From UMGS1387 sp045541355 (GTDB lineage: Bacteria > Bacillota > Clostridia > Oscillospirales > CAG-382): a stretch of DNA of 30,099 nucleotides. Positions 7,321 to 15,185 of the stretch are shown one piece after another; position 1 is the first letter of the stretch, and each line of letters opens with the position of its first letter. The stretch covers positions 1 to 30,099 of the forward strand of contig JAZQIW010000102.1 of NCBI GenBank assembly GCA_045541355.1, written 5' to 3'. The notes beneath the pieces are model-generated. The model was not told the DNA's origin. It did no database searches and saw only the letters and a list, made by a program, of their open reading frames with translations. The translations under genes and the position numbers were made by a program.

Positions 7321-8907
7321 ATGGAAACAGGCGCATATATCCGCAAGCTTCGCGAGGATAAAGGCATGACAAGAGAGCAGTTCGGCGAGATGTTCGGCGT
7401 TTCTGCCCAATCGGTGCAGAAATGGGAAAACGGAAACACTCTTCCCGAAACCTCAAAGCTTATAAAAATGGCAAGTATCTTTGATGTTTCTCTTGATGAT
7501 ATGCTTTTGTCAAGGGATGCAAGAACGGTTGAAATAATAAACTACAACAAAGAGGTTAAACCCAGCTATGATAAAATTCATGTCTGGGAGGATTATAGTG
7601 CAACGCTTATGACCGAATATACTCAGTCGGTCGAGGAAGGGCTCGACATAGAGGTGTACGGAGAGCTTTTCAAGGCAGTGTCGCTTCTCCCGAGGGGCGA
7701 AATCAAAACAAAGCTTGCAGATATAATCTATGATACGGTTTCGACGGCAAAAAGCGTTGAAGGATATAAGTATAACGAGCCGAGCGACCTTGAGGGCATA
7801 AAGGCGTTAAGAAAGCCCTATGAGCTTTCCGGTAAGGTTGATAAGAGTACTCTCGAGGATAAAATCCACGGCGCATGGGTGGGCAGAATTGCAGGCTGTT
7901 TTCTCGGCAAGGCTGTTGAGGGAATAAAAACAGACGAGCTTGTGCCCTTCCTTAAGCGAACAGATAACTATCCCATGTACAGATATATTCTTTCCACAGA
8001 CTGTACCGATGAGAACTGCGAGGGCATGAAATACAGAATAGAACCCCGTAAGGTTTTCCCCGACACTACCAAATTTATGCCTACGGATGATGATACCAAC
8101 TATATGGTTATCGGTCAGCTTGTTGTAAATAATCATACAAGAGATTTTAAACCCGAGGACATGATGAATGTATGGCTGCGATATCAGCCGAAGGATGCAT
8201 ACTGTACGGCGGAAAGACGTGCGTTTGTTAACTTTGTTCAGGGCTACCATCCACCTGAATCTGCAAATTATAAGAATCCCTTCCGCGAATGGATAGGCGC
8301 ACAGATAAGAGGCGACTATTTCGGATACATAAATCCGGGCTCTCCCGAGTTGGCGGCTGAAATGGGCTGGAGAGATGCATCAATATCCCATATAAAGAAC
8401 GGTATTTACGGAGAAATGTTTGTCTCGGCAATGATAGCGGCAGCAGCGGTAACAAGTGATGTCTCGGAAATAATATATGCAGGTCTCGGAGAAATTCCCG
8501 CAACAAGCAGACTCTATGAGTCGATAATGACGGTTGTTGATATGTTTAAAGAGGGCAGAACAAGCGAAAGCGTGTTTGAATATATCCATTCCGTGTGGGA
8601 TGAGTATTCGGGTCATGGCTGGTGTCATACAATATCCAACGCCATGATTGTTGCTGCTTCACTTCTTTACGGCAAGGGAGATTTCGGAAAATCCATATGT
8701 CTTGCAGTTCAGACAGGCTTTGATACCGACTGTAACGGCGCAACGGTGGGCTCGATTCTCGGTATGGCAGGCGGGTATGATTATGTGCCCGAGTGCTGGA
8801 AGGAGCATCTTAATGATACTCTTGAAACAACAATCTTCGGCTATGAAAAGGTGAAGATCAGCGAGTGCGCCAAGAAAACAATGGAGCACGTGTATGTTGC
8901 AGAATAA
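7321..8907 (+). CDS. XRE-family HTH domain fused to an ADP-ribosylglycohydrolase domain
   Basis: A 528-residue two-domain protein. Residues 1-65 are an XRE/Cro-type helix-turn-helix: IRKLREDKGMTREQFGEMF, then VSAQSVQKWENGNTLPE as the recognition region, ending FDVSLDDMLL. Residues about 66-175 are a helical linker. From KIHGAWVGRIAGCFLGKAVEG (about 180) to 515 is an ADP-ribosylglycohydrolase (DraG/ARH) domain. It carries both metal-binding signatures: PTDDDTNY at about 256-263 and DTDCNGATVGSILG at about 470-484. These enzymes remove ADP-ribose, or hydrolyse related ADP-ribosyl compounds, using two magnesium ions. All key acidic residues are present, so it should be active. The single-gene unit (own promoter and terminator) with an N-terminal DNA-binding domain suggests a regulator whose activity depends on an ADP-ribosylated ligand, or an autoregulated hydrolase. 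That is inference; no ADP-ribosyltransferase is visible nearby. Confidence 0.9.
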   Translation: METGAYIRKLREDKGMTREQFGEMFGVSAQSVQKWENGNTLPETSKLIKMASIFDVSLDDMLLSRDARTVEIINYNKEVKPSYDKIHVWEDYSATLMTEYTQSVEEGLDIEVYGELFKAVSLLPRGEIKTKLADIIYDTVSTAKSVEGYKYNEPSDLEGIKALRKPYELSGKVDKSTLEDKIHGAWVGRIAGCFLGKAVEGIKTDELVPFLKRTDNYPMYRYILSTDCTDENCEGMKYRIEPRKVFPDTTKFMPTDDDTNYMVIGQLVVNNHTRDFKPEDMMNVWLRYQPKDAYCTAERRAFVNFVQGYHPPESANYKNPFREWIGAQIRGDYFGYINPGSPELAAEMGWRDASISHIKNGIYGEMFVSAMIAAAAVTSDVSEIIYAGLGEIPATSRLYESIMTVVDMFKEGRTSESVFEYIHSVWDEYSGHGWCHTISNAMIVAASLLYGKGDFGKSICLAVQTGFDTDCNGATVGSILGMAGGYDYVPECWKEHLNDTLETTIFGYEKVKISECAKKTMEHVYVAE

Positions 8908-8952
8908 CGCCCGAAAGCAGATGCTTTGCAGATAATATAATTTGTTGAATGA

Positions 8953-8993
8953 TTTCCCCGAGCGCATAAAGGAAGATGCGGTCGGGGATTTTG
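8953..8993 (+). terminator. Intrinsic terminator after the HTH-ARH gene
   Basis: CCCCGAGCGCAT (8956-8967) and ATGCGGTCGGGG (8976-8987) form a 12-nt stem with one G-G mismatch and are followed by ATTTTGTG. The remaining stretch to 9089 holds no gene I can support. Confidence 0.8.
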
Positions 8994-9089
8994 TGTTGTA
9001 AATTTGCCCAAAAAATGACCAAAAAAAACAGCAAAATCATCCAAAGCGACTTTTTTGAAGTCGTGTGGGAAAATTTTTCAAAAAAAGCC

Positions 9090-9117
9090 TTGACAATTCA
9101 TAAATATTATATAGAAT
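9090..9117 (+). promoter_or_regulatory. tig promoter
   Basis: TTGACA (9090-9095) with TAGAAT (9112-9117), 16 nt apart, preceded by A/T tracts that could act as an UP element. The 22 nt at 9075-9096 ending in this -35 box are identical to 19607-19628 in front of the ilv operon. Confidence 0.65.
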
Positions 9118-9186
9118 ATAATAGAATAAATTTTATTACTGTTTTGCTTGAAATGTCGGATTTCGGGCAACATGGAGGATTTAAAA

Positions 9187-10836
9187 ATGAGTTTAAAGAA
9201 CTACAAGGAAATTGACACTAACAAGGTGGAAATGAACATCGTTGTTGCAAAGGATGTTTTTGAAAACGCAATTAACACTGTTTTCAAGAAAAACGCAAAG
9301 CACATTTCCATTCCCGGCTTCAGAAAGGGTAAGGCAACAAGAGGTCTCGTAGAAAAGTTCTACGGCAAGACGGTATTCTATGAGGATGCCATTAACGACC
9401 TTCTTCCTTCCGAAATTGATTCTGCAGTCAAGGAAACACCTTACAGAATAGCAGGTATGCCCGAGGTTACAGACGTTGACTTTGAGGCAGAGGAAGGCAT
9501 CGTATGTGTTGTTACTTTTGTAAGATATCCCGATGTTAAGGTTTCTTCCTACAAGGGTCTTAAGGTGGAAAAGGTAACAGTTGAAACAAGCAGCGAAGAG
9601 GTTGAAGCTGAGCTTGAAAGAGTAAGAGCACGCTACTCCAGAACAATCTCTGTAAACGACAGAGCAGCAAAGAAGGGCGACACGGTTGATATCAACTACG
9701 AAGGCTTCTGCGACGGCGTTGCATTTGAAGGCGGCAAGGCTGACGGCCATAAGTTAAAGCTTGGCAGCGGCACATTCATTCCCGGCTTTGAAGAACAGAT
9801 TGAGGGCAAGGAAATCGGAGAAGAATTTGACGTAAATGTTAAGTTCCCCGAAGAATACCATGCTTCCGAGCTTGCAGGCAAGGACGCAACCTTCAAGTGT
9901 AAGCTTTGCGGCATTGAATATGAAGAGCTTCCCACACTTGACGATGAGTTTGCAAAGGATGCCTCTGAATTTGACACACTTGATGAATACAAGGCAGACA
10001 TTAAGGCAAATATAGAAAAGAGACATGATGCTGAGGCAGAGGTGAGACTTGCAGAAGACCTCACAAAGGCACTTGTTGCAAATGTTGAAGCAGACATTCC
10101 TTCCGTACTTGTTGACAAGGAACAGGATATGCTTGTTCGTGAATACGATTACAATTTAAGAGCACAGGGCCTCAGCCTTGAAATGCTTGTTAAGTATACA
10201 GGCATGAAGGTAGAGGACATCAAGGAAAGATATAAGGAGCAGGCTGAAGTTAATGTTAAGAAGCAGCTTGCGCTTGACGAAATCATCAAGGCAGAAAAGC
10301 TTGAAGCAACCGATGAGGATATCGAAAAGAAGTATGAAGAAATGGCTGCTCAGTTCGGTATGAAGGTTGAAGACGTTAAGGCAAGAATTACTGCTGAAGA
10401 CCTCGGTATGGATGTAAAGAGCATCAAGGCATTTGAGCTTGTAAAGGACGCTGCAAAGGTTACAGCAAAGACCGTTTCGGCAGAAGAATTTGCAAAGATG
10501 AATGCTCCCGAGGAAGCAGGCGAAGAACAGCCCAAGAAGAAGACAGCTGCAAAGAAGACAACCACAAAGAAGGCAGCAGAGAAGGCAGAGGGCGAAGAAA
10601 AGGCTGAAAAGGCTGAAAAGGCTGAAAAGGCTGAAAAGGCTGAAAAGGCAGAGAAGGCTGAAAAGGCAGAGAAGGCTGAAAAGGCAGAGAAAAAGCCCGC
10701 CGCTAAGAAGACTGCAACCAAGAAGACAGCAGAAAAGGCTGAGGGTGAAGAAAAGGCAGAAAAGAAGCCTGCTGCAAAGAAGACCTCGACCAAGACCGCA
10801 ACCAAGAAGGCTGCTGCAAAGAAGGATGAAGAATAA
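9187..10836 (+). CDS. tig: Trigger factor with a long Lys/Ala/Glu-rich C-terminal tail
   Basis: Ribosome-associated chaperone and peptidyl-prolyl isomerase that meets nascent chains at the exit tunnel. Of its 549 residues, 1-438 are a standard trigger factor: the ribosome-docking signature GFRKGKA is at 44-50, the FKBP-type PPIase domain at about 150-240 (KKGDTVDINYEGFCDGVAFEGG, LGSGTFIPGFEEQI), and the helical chaperone arms follow. Residues 439-549 are an extra low-complexity tail: KKKTAAKKTTTKKAAEKAEG, ten consecutive AEK units, then KKPAAKKTATKK-type motifs like those of bacterial histone-H1-like proteins. Typical trigger factors end near 430 residues, so the tail is an addition. ATG 9187 is chosen because GGAGG (9174-9178) lies 8 nt upstream and it gives the family's normal start; the ATG at 9148 has no such site. 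clpP and clpX follow in the conserved order. Confidence 0.97.
   Translation: MSLKNYKEIDTNKVEMNIVVAKDVFENAINTVFKKNAKHISIPGFRKGKATRGLVEKFYGKTVFYEDAINDLLPSEIDSAVKETPYRIAGMPEVTDVDFEAEEGIVCVVTFVRYPDVKVSSYKGLKVEKVTVETSSEEVEAELERVRARYSRTISVNDRAAKKGDTVDINYEGFCDGVAFEGGKADGHKLKLGSGTFIPGFEEQIEGKEIGEEFDVNVKFPEEYHASELAGKDATFKCKLCGIEYEELPTLDDEFAKDASEFDTLDEYKADIKANIEKRHDAEAEVRLAEDLTKALVANVEADIPSVLVDKEQDMLVREYDYNLRAQGLSLEMLVKYTGMKVEDIKERYKEQAEVNVKKQLALDEIIKAEKLEATDEDIEKKYEEMAAQFGMKVEDVKARITAEDLGMDVKSIKAFELVKDAAKVTAKTVSAEEFAKMNAPEEAGEEQPKKKTAAKKTTTKKAAEKAEGEEKAEKAEKAEKAEKAEKAEKAEKAEKAEKAEKKPAAKKTATKKTAEKAEGEEKAEKKPAAKKTSTKTATKKAAAKKDEE
10603..10692 (+). repeat. Ten 9-bp tandem units coding (AEK)10
   Basis: Ten contiguous 9-bp units, either GCTGAAAAG or GCAGAGAAG/GCAGAGAAA. 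After five identical units the two spellings alternate, as expected from block duplication by slippage rather than codon selection. Confidence 0.9.
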
Positions 10837-10882
10837 TCTTCATTCCTTGGTGCTTTAAGGTTTCCTTAAATACTTGAAGATT

Positions 10883-10914
10883 TGTGCGTGCAGCTTTTGT
10901 ACGCACATCTTTGC
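10883..10914 (+). terminator. Possible weak terminator between tig and clpP
   Basis: TGTGCGT (10883-10889) and ACGCACA (10901-10907) form a 7-bp stem followed by TCTTTGC. The U-run is poor, so it may be leaky or an RNA processing stem. I could not identify a convincing clpP promoter in 10915-11017. Confidence 0.4.
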
Positions 10915-11033
10915 TTAATGAGATACTGTCAGAATACCCCGTTTTTCGACAATATGCCGATTAAACTTGTTGGGTAAAAGACACAAAAGAAAAGGTATAA
11001 GTTAAAACATAAAAAAAGAAAGGATTGAAGATT

Positions 11034-11618
11034 ATGGCACTCGTACCAATGGTAGTAGAACAGACAAATCACGGAGAACGCTCCTATGATATCTATTCCA
11101 GACTTTTAAATGACAGAATCATTTTCCTCGCAGACGAGGTAAATGACACCACCGCCTCCCTTGTTGTGGCACAGCTTCTCTACCTTGAAGCACAGGACCC
11201 CGATAAGGATATTGACCTTTATATCAATTCTCCCGGCGGTTCAATTTCTGCAGGCATGGCGATTTATGACACAATGAACTTTATCAAGTGCGACGTTTCC
11301 ACCATCTGCATAGGCATGGCGGCAAGCATGGGTGCATTCCTGCTTTCCTCGGGTGCCAAGGGTAAGAGACTTGCACTTCCCAACAGCGAAATTATGATTC
11401 ACCAGCCTCTCGGCGGTATGCAGGGACAGGCAAGCGATATCAAAATCCACGCTGACCATATTATCCGCATCAAGGAAAAGATGAACAGAATTCTTGCTGC
11501 TCAGACAGGTAAGCCTTATGAGCAGGTATGTCTTGATACCGACCGTGATAATTTCCTCACAGCAGAGCAGGCACTCGAATACGGTCTTATCGACAAGGTT
11601 ATCGACAAGAGAATTTAA
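11034..11618 (+). CDS. clpP: ATP-dependent Clp protease proteolytic subunit
   Basis: Serine protease that forms the tetradecameric chamber and degrades proteins fed by Clp ATPases. At 194 residues it is the usual length and starts MALVPMVVEQTNHGERSYDI like other Firmicutes ClpP. The Gly-rich oxyanion segment INSPGGSI, the nucleophile Ser98 in GMAASMGA and His123 in MIHQPLGG are present; the third triad residue lies in the DTDRDNF segment. ATG 11034 is preferred over the in-frame TTG at 11025 because GAAAGGA (11018-11024) is 9 nt upstream and family starts match. clpX begins 17 nt after the stop, so the two are co-transcribed. With SmpB/tmRNA in the same window, tagged peptides ending LAYAA are expected substrates. 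Confidence 0.98.
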   Translation: MALVPMVVEQTNHGERSYDIYSRLLNDRIIFLADEVNDTTASLVVAQLLYLEAQDPDKDIDLYINSPGGSISAGMAIYDTMNFIKCDVSTICIGMAASMGAFLLSSGAKGKRLALPNSEIMIHQPLGGMQGQASDIKIHADHIIRIKEKMNRILAAQTGKPYEQVCLDTDRDNFLTAEQALEYGLIDKVIDKRI

Positions 11619-11635
11619 TGGAAGGAATTTGACGA

Positions 11636-12910
11636 ATGCCACAGAATTCTAACATCAAAACCTGCTCCTTTTGCGGCAAGAAGGAAACGGATGCAGGACG
11701 CCTGATATACGGCCCCGGAGGGGTAAATATATGCGAGAGCTGTGTTTACCTTTGTGAAGAGCTGCTTGAGGGAATGGAATACGAGGATGAGCTGAGAGGC
11801 GAGGCGGGAGCCGGTAAAAAGAATAAAGACGATGTATTGTCTGAGCTTTCCCTTGACACTCTGCCTAAGCCCCGCGAAATAAAAATGGAGCTTGATAAGT
11901 ATGTTATCGGTCAGGACAGAGCCAAAAAAGCTCTTTCCGTGTCGGTTTATAACCACTATAAGAGGCTCCTTCATGAAAAGACAAAGTCCGAGGGGGATGT
12001 GGAGATTCAAAAGAGCAATGTGCTTCTTTTGGGACCTACGGGCGTAGGAAAAACACTTCTTGCCCAGACCCTTGCCAAGTTTCTTAAGGTTCCCTTCGCC
12101 ATTGCCGATGCCACGACCTTGACAGAGGCGGGCTATGTCGGTGAGGACGTAGAAAACATTCTTTTAAGGCTCATTCAGGCGGCAGACTTTGACGTTGCAA
12201 AGGCGGAAAAGGGCATCATTTATATTGATGAAATCGACAAGATAAGCCGAAAGAGCGAGAACCGTTCCATAACGAGAGACGTTTCGGGCGAAGGTGTACA
12301 GCAGGCACTTCTCAAGATTGTTGAGGGAACAACTGCCAATGTTCCTCCTCAGGGCGGAAGAAAGCACCCCAATCAGGAGTTTATACAGATAAACACAAAA
12401 AACATTCTCTTTATTTGCGGCGGGGCCTTTGACGGCATTGAGCAGATTATAGAAAAGAGAGTGGAATCCAAGAGCACCCTCGGCTTTGGAGCAGAGGTTA
12501 AGACAAAGAAGGAAAAGGCACTTTCGGATATTCTTGCAAAGGCAGAGCCGGAGGACCTTGTAAAGTACGGAATTATCCCCGAGCTTGTGGGAAGAATCCC
12601 CCTTGTTGTTTCGCTTGAGCATCTTGATAGGGCGGCACTTGTAAAAATTCTGACAGAGCCGAAAAACGCCATTACAAAGCAGTATGAAAAGCTGTTTGAA
12701 ATGGACGGCGTAAAGCTTAGTTTTGATAATAAGGCACTTTTGGCAATTGCAGAAAGAGCAGAGCAGAGAAAAACCGGAGCAAGAGGCCTTAGAGCTATTA
12801 TAGAGCCTGTTATGACAGAGCTTATGTATAACCTTGATGACGAGCAGAAGGAGCTTACCATCACGGCAAAGCTCTTTTCGGAAAAGAAAAAGGCTTCCTC
12901 TGATAAATAA
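11636..12910 (+). CDS. clpX: ATP-dependent Clp protease ATP-binding subunit ClpX
   Basis: AAA+ unfoldase that recognises tagged or native substrates and translocates them into ClpP. Its 424 residues match the family. The N-terminal zinc-binding domain has Cys10, Cys13, Cys33 and Cys36. Walker A GPTGVGKT is near residue 132, the pore-loop segment GYVGEDVENIL follows, Walker B is IIYIDEIDKI, and the RKH loop reads GGRKHPNQ. The IGF-type loop that docks ClpP appears as LGFGAEV. A clear ribosome binding site (GGAAGG) follows the clpP stop. No terminator is visible after it, so the DUF1893 gene 61 nt downstream probably shares the transcript. Confidence 0.98.
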   Translation: MPQNSNIKTCSFCGKKETDAGRLIYGPGGVNICESCVYLCEELLEGMEYEDELRGEAGAGKKNKDDVLSELSLDTLPKPREIKMELDKYVIGQDRAKKALSVSVYNHYKRLLHEKTKSEGDVEIQKSNVLLLGPTGVGKTLLAQTLAKFLKVPFAIADATTLTEAGYVGEDVENILLRLIQAADFDVAKAEKGIIYIDEIDKISRKSENRSITRDVSGEGVQQALLKIVEGTTANVPPQGGRKHPNQEFIQINTKNILFICGGAFDGIEQIIEKRVESKSTLGFGAEVKTKKEKALSDILAKAEPEDLVKYGIIPELVGRIPLVVSLEHLDRAALVKILTEPKNAITKQYEKLFEMDGVKLSFDNKALLAIAERAEQRKTGARGLRAIIEPVMTELMYNLDDEQKELTITAKLFSEKKKASSDK

Positions 12911-12971
12911 ACGCAGTCTTTGACATTTTTCTTGAATAAAGGCAACAAACAGATTTGACAACAGGTGGATT

Positions 12972-13403
12972 ATGGATAGAGTATGCCTTGAAAAGGCAAA
13001 GGAAATTGTATGCAGAACGGATGCCGTTTTTGCATATGTTTCTCATAGTGAAACGATAACATCGGATAAAAAGGGCATAGGCTTTGTGGCATCACTGTGT
13101 AATGATAAAAGAGAGCTGTCCGATGGCTGTGCGGCAGATAAAATAGTAGGAAGAGCCGCAGCCCTTCTGTTTGTATTTCTCGGCATAAAGAGCGTATATG
13201 CAAAAACCCTGAGCAAGGGTGCGGCATGTATATTTGACGAACATGGCATAGAGTACGAATATGAGACGATGACACAGGCTATTGTCAACCGAAAGGGTGA
13301 CGGGCTTTGTCCCATGGAAATGGCGGTAAAGGATGTAAACACACCGAATGAGGCTCTTGATGCGGTAAATCGGACACTTGATAATTTAAGAAAACAAAAG
13401 TAA
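12972..13403 (+). CDS. DUF1893 domain protein
   Basis: A 143-residue soluble protein resembling the DUF1893 family, which has been grouped with the cytidine-deaminase-like fold. Matching features are SDKKGIGFVASLCNDKRELSDG, then the conserved ADKIVGRAAALLFVFLGIKSVYAKTLSKGA, the NRKGDGLCPMEMAVKDVNTPNEA segment and a C-terminal helix. Members are about 110-145 residues and lack an assigned reaction. The start is supported by CAGGTGG 6-8 nt upstream. It follows clpX with no terminator between, and ends in a terminator that overlaps its own stop codon, so it is probably the last gene of the clpP-clpX unit. A role linked to Clp proteolysis is only suggested by position. Confidence 0.8.
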   Translation: MDRVCLEKAKEIVCRTDAVFAYVSHSETITSDKKGIGFVASLCNDKRELSDGCAADKIVGRAAALLFVFLGIKSVYAKTLSKGAACIFDEHGIEYEYETMTQAIVNRKGDGLCPMEMAVKDVNTPNEALDAVNRTLDNLRKQK

Positions 13404-13429
13404 AGGCAGCCATAGGCTGCCTTTGTTTG
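13402..13429 (+). terminator. Intrinsic terminator after the DUF1893 gene
   Basis: AAAGGCAGCC (13402-13411), loop ATA, GGCTGCCTTT (13415-13424), then GTTTG. The stem begins inside the TAA stop codon. Confidence 0.85.
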
Positions 13430-13437
13430 CAGATAAA

Positions 13438-13486
13438 CCAAAAAAACATAGAAATGCCCGACCGCCGTTGTTTGGAGGTCGGGCAT
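13438..13486 (-). terminator. Probable minus-strand terminator for the glycoside-hydrolase-like gene
   Basis: On the minus strand ATGCCCGACC (13477-13486) pairs with GGTCGGGCAT (13454-13463) around a 13-nt loop. It is followed by TTCTATGTTTTTTTGG. The hairpin is 110 nt beyond the gene's stop. The core CCCGACCGCC is shared with the hairpin at 23409-23441. The stretch 13487-13598 holds only a small GCTTTCTT/AAGAAAGC palindrome. Confidence 0.55.
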
Positions 13487-13598
13487 CGCTTAAATCGTGA
13501 AAAACAGCATTTGTGTCAGTCCCGGAAGGAAACGTTGCTAATATAAAAGTTCTTTGCGGGCTTTCTTACAAGAAAGCGAAAAAACGTGCTGTTTGTAG

Positions 13599-14882
13599 CT
13601 ATTTGTCAAGTCGGTATTCAACGGTAAAGGCTTCTTCCTTACTCGGCTGAACTCTTACGAGAACGGCATCACCCGGCATGAGCTTTAAATCAAGCTTGTC
13701 GGTGCTGTCGGAAAGAAGGTGCTGTCTGCCGTCATTTCGGTTTACCTCATATACTCTGAATGAGCCGCAAAGGACAAGAGAGATATCTGCCTCTTTGAGA
13801 TAGTCACGGTTGAGAACAAGAAGATAGTCATTGCCGTATTGGTCGCAAAGCTCACCGACAGAGGTGCGCTTGGGGAGAGAACAAGAGAGAATTTTGCTGT
13901 CGGAAATCTTGTCGGGTGACATTCCCTCAAGATATGTATCGGGGACAACGGGGAGAAGGTCATCGGAATGGAAAACGAATCTGTTATTCAGCGCCATAAG
14001 GGTGTTTCCGAGCTTTCTGAACTCACGGTTGATTACACAGAATTCTTCAAAGAACTGTCCCTTGTCGCCGTTCTCGTCTGTGATGGAGGAGGGCGCCGTG
14101 AAGTTCTGAAGAGCCTTTGCGCCGTAAAGACAGGCAGCATACATCATCATTCTTGCCATGGGGAATATAAAGCCGCTGCCCCTCTTGTGAAGGTCGTAGG
14201 ACTGGAAGTAGAACCATAGCGGAAGATTCTTTTCCCGGCAGATTTTTCTCATCATCTCAAGGTCAAGCCACATTCTTGAGTTGTCAAGCTGTCCCTCGCT
14301 TGTCCAACCCTCAATGCCTATTGGATAATAGTCAAGAGAAAGGATTGAAGGCTCGATAATGTCGGCAAAGCGTCTGAGATATGCGGGAAACTCCCCGTTT
14401 TCCCAGGTGTAAACGTTGTTATAGCTGGGAATCGCAACCGTAAAGCCGAGACGTTCGGGGTCCTCTTTTTCTATCATGTCAATCTGTCTGCGGGTTTCCG
14501 TGAGCTGGTCATCCTTGAAGGGCTCATCCCATACATAATATCCGATTGTGCGCTTCCAAGGTCTTATTTTGTCGGCTATATCCTTTGCCATGGTTTCGCT
14601 TCTGACATCATCCCTGTGCCATTCCTGCATACCGCCGAATTCCGAAAAATCCTGAAAAATGAGGTCAAGCCCCACTTCCTCACAAAGCCTTACAACCTCC
14701 CAGGCCTCCTCGTGGCTTGCCCAGCCAAGCTCCACGGTTGTAAGTCCCGATTCAGCCCAGTGTTCAACTGCGTTTCTTTTGTTCTTGCCCTTGCCCTGAA
14801 AGGAGGAAAGAACAAAGTTGTCCTGACGCCACAATCTCTTGGAATTGCCGAGAGGATAGCGGAATAATATTTTGTGTTCCAT
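13599..14882 (-). CDS. Glycoside-hydrolase-like TIM-barrel protein
   Basis: A 427-residue cytoplasmic protein (no signal peptide) resembling beta-galactosidase/GH42-type or related TIM-barrel proteins, without a precise family match by eye. Visible barrel strands include GLTTVELGW, GLDLIFQDF, RTIGYYVWDEP (Glu120 in the WDEP motif, a likely catalytic acid), RLGFTVAIPS, ILSLDYYPIG and LPLWFYFQSY. A small beta domain (about 330-427: SVGELCDQYGNDYLLVLNRD, MPGDAVLVRV) closes the protein, as in many glycosidases. ATG 14882 is preferred to ATG 14897 because AGGTG lies 7 nt upstream of it. It is transcribed alone, opposite to its neighbours, from a promoter at 14969-14997. Intracellular breakdown of imported oligosaccharides is a reasonable but unproven role. 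Confidence 0.7.
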   Translation of the reverse strand: MEHKILFRYPLGNSKRLWRQDNFVLSSFQGKGKNKRNAVEHWAESGLTTVELGWASHEEAWEVVRLCEEVGLDLIFQDFSEFGGMQEWHRDDVRSETMAKDIADKIRPWKRTIGYYVWDEPFKDDQLTETRRQIDMIEKEDPERLGFTVAIPSYNNVYTWENGEFPAYLRRFADIIEPSILSLDYYPIGIEGWTSEGQLDNSRMWLDLEMMRKICREKNLPLWFYFQSYDLHKRGSGFIFPMARMMMYAACLYGAKALQNFTAPSSITDENGDKGQFFEEFCVINREFRKLGNTLMALNNRFVFHSDDLLPVVPDTYLEGMSPDKISDSKILSCSLPKRTSVGELCDQYGNDYLLVLNRDYLKEADISLVLCGSFRVYEVNRNDGRQHLLSDSTDKLDLKLMPGDAVLVRVQPSKEEAFTVEYRLDK

Positions 14883-14968
14883 AGTGATGCACCTCATGTT
14901 GTTTTATGATAAAGATGTTTTTGCAAGTATCGTTCAGAAAAGATTTCGGATATCTCCTTACCTCATAT

Positions 14969-14997
14969 ATTTTATCACCTACAAGTGATTTTGTAAA
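14969..14997 (-). promoter_or_regulatory. Promoter of the glycoside-hydrolase-like gene
   Basis: On the minus strand TTTACA (14992-14997) and TAAAAT (14969-14974) are 17 nt apart. About 80 nt of leader follow before the ATG, with no structure I recognise. Confidence 0.6.
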
Positions 14998-15111
14998 CAC
15001 TTTGAAATCAAAAAAAGTGCGGCGTTATTGATTATTTTGCACATAAACGCGGGCATTTGAACTTAAAAAAAAGTTATTTTTGTAAAAGTTCAATTTTTTT
15101 TGCAAAAAATA

Positions 15112-15140
15112 TATACAAAGAAAAAAATTTGTGATAAAAT
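15112..15140 (+). promoter_or_regulatory. Possible purC promoter
   Basis: TATACA (15112-15117) and TAAAAT (15135-15140) are 17 nt apart; the -35 is weak. The surrounding 14998-15176 is very A/T-rich. I found no purine riboswitch there. Confidence 0.45.
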
Positions 15141-15185
15141 TAGTCGTGGTAAATTTTTAATCTAACTTCAAAAGGAGTGCTATTT

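Noticed and set aside
10350..10805. 151-codon minus-strand ORF rich in AFS repeats
   Set aside because: It is the antisense shadow of the (AEK)10 tail of trigger factor.
14998..15176. Purine riboswitch upstream of purC
   Set aside because: The stretch is almost pure A/T with none of the conserved aptamer core or paired arms.
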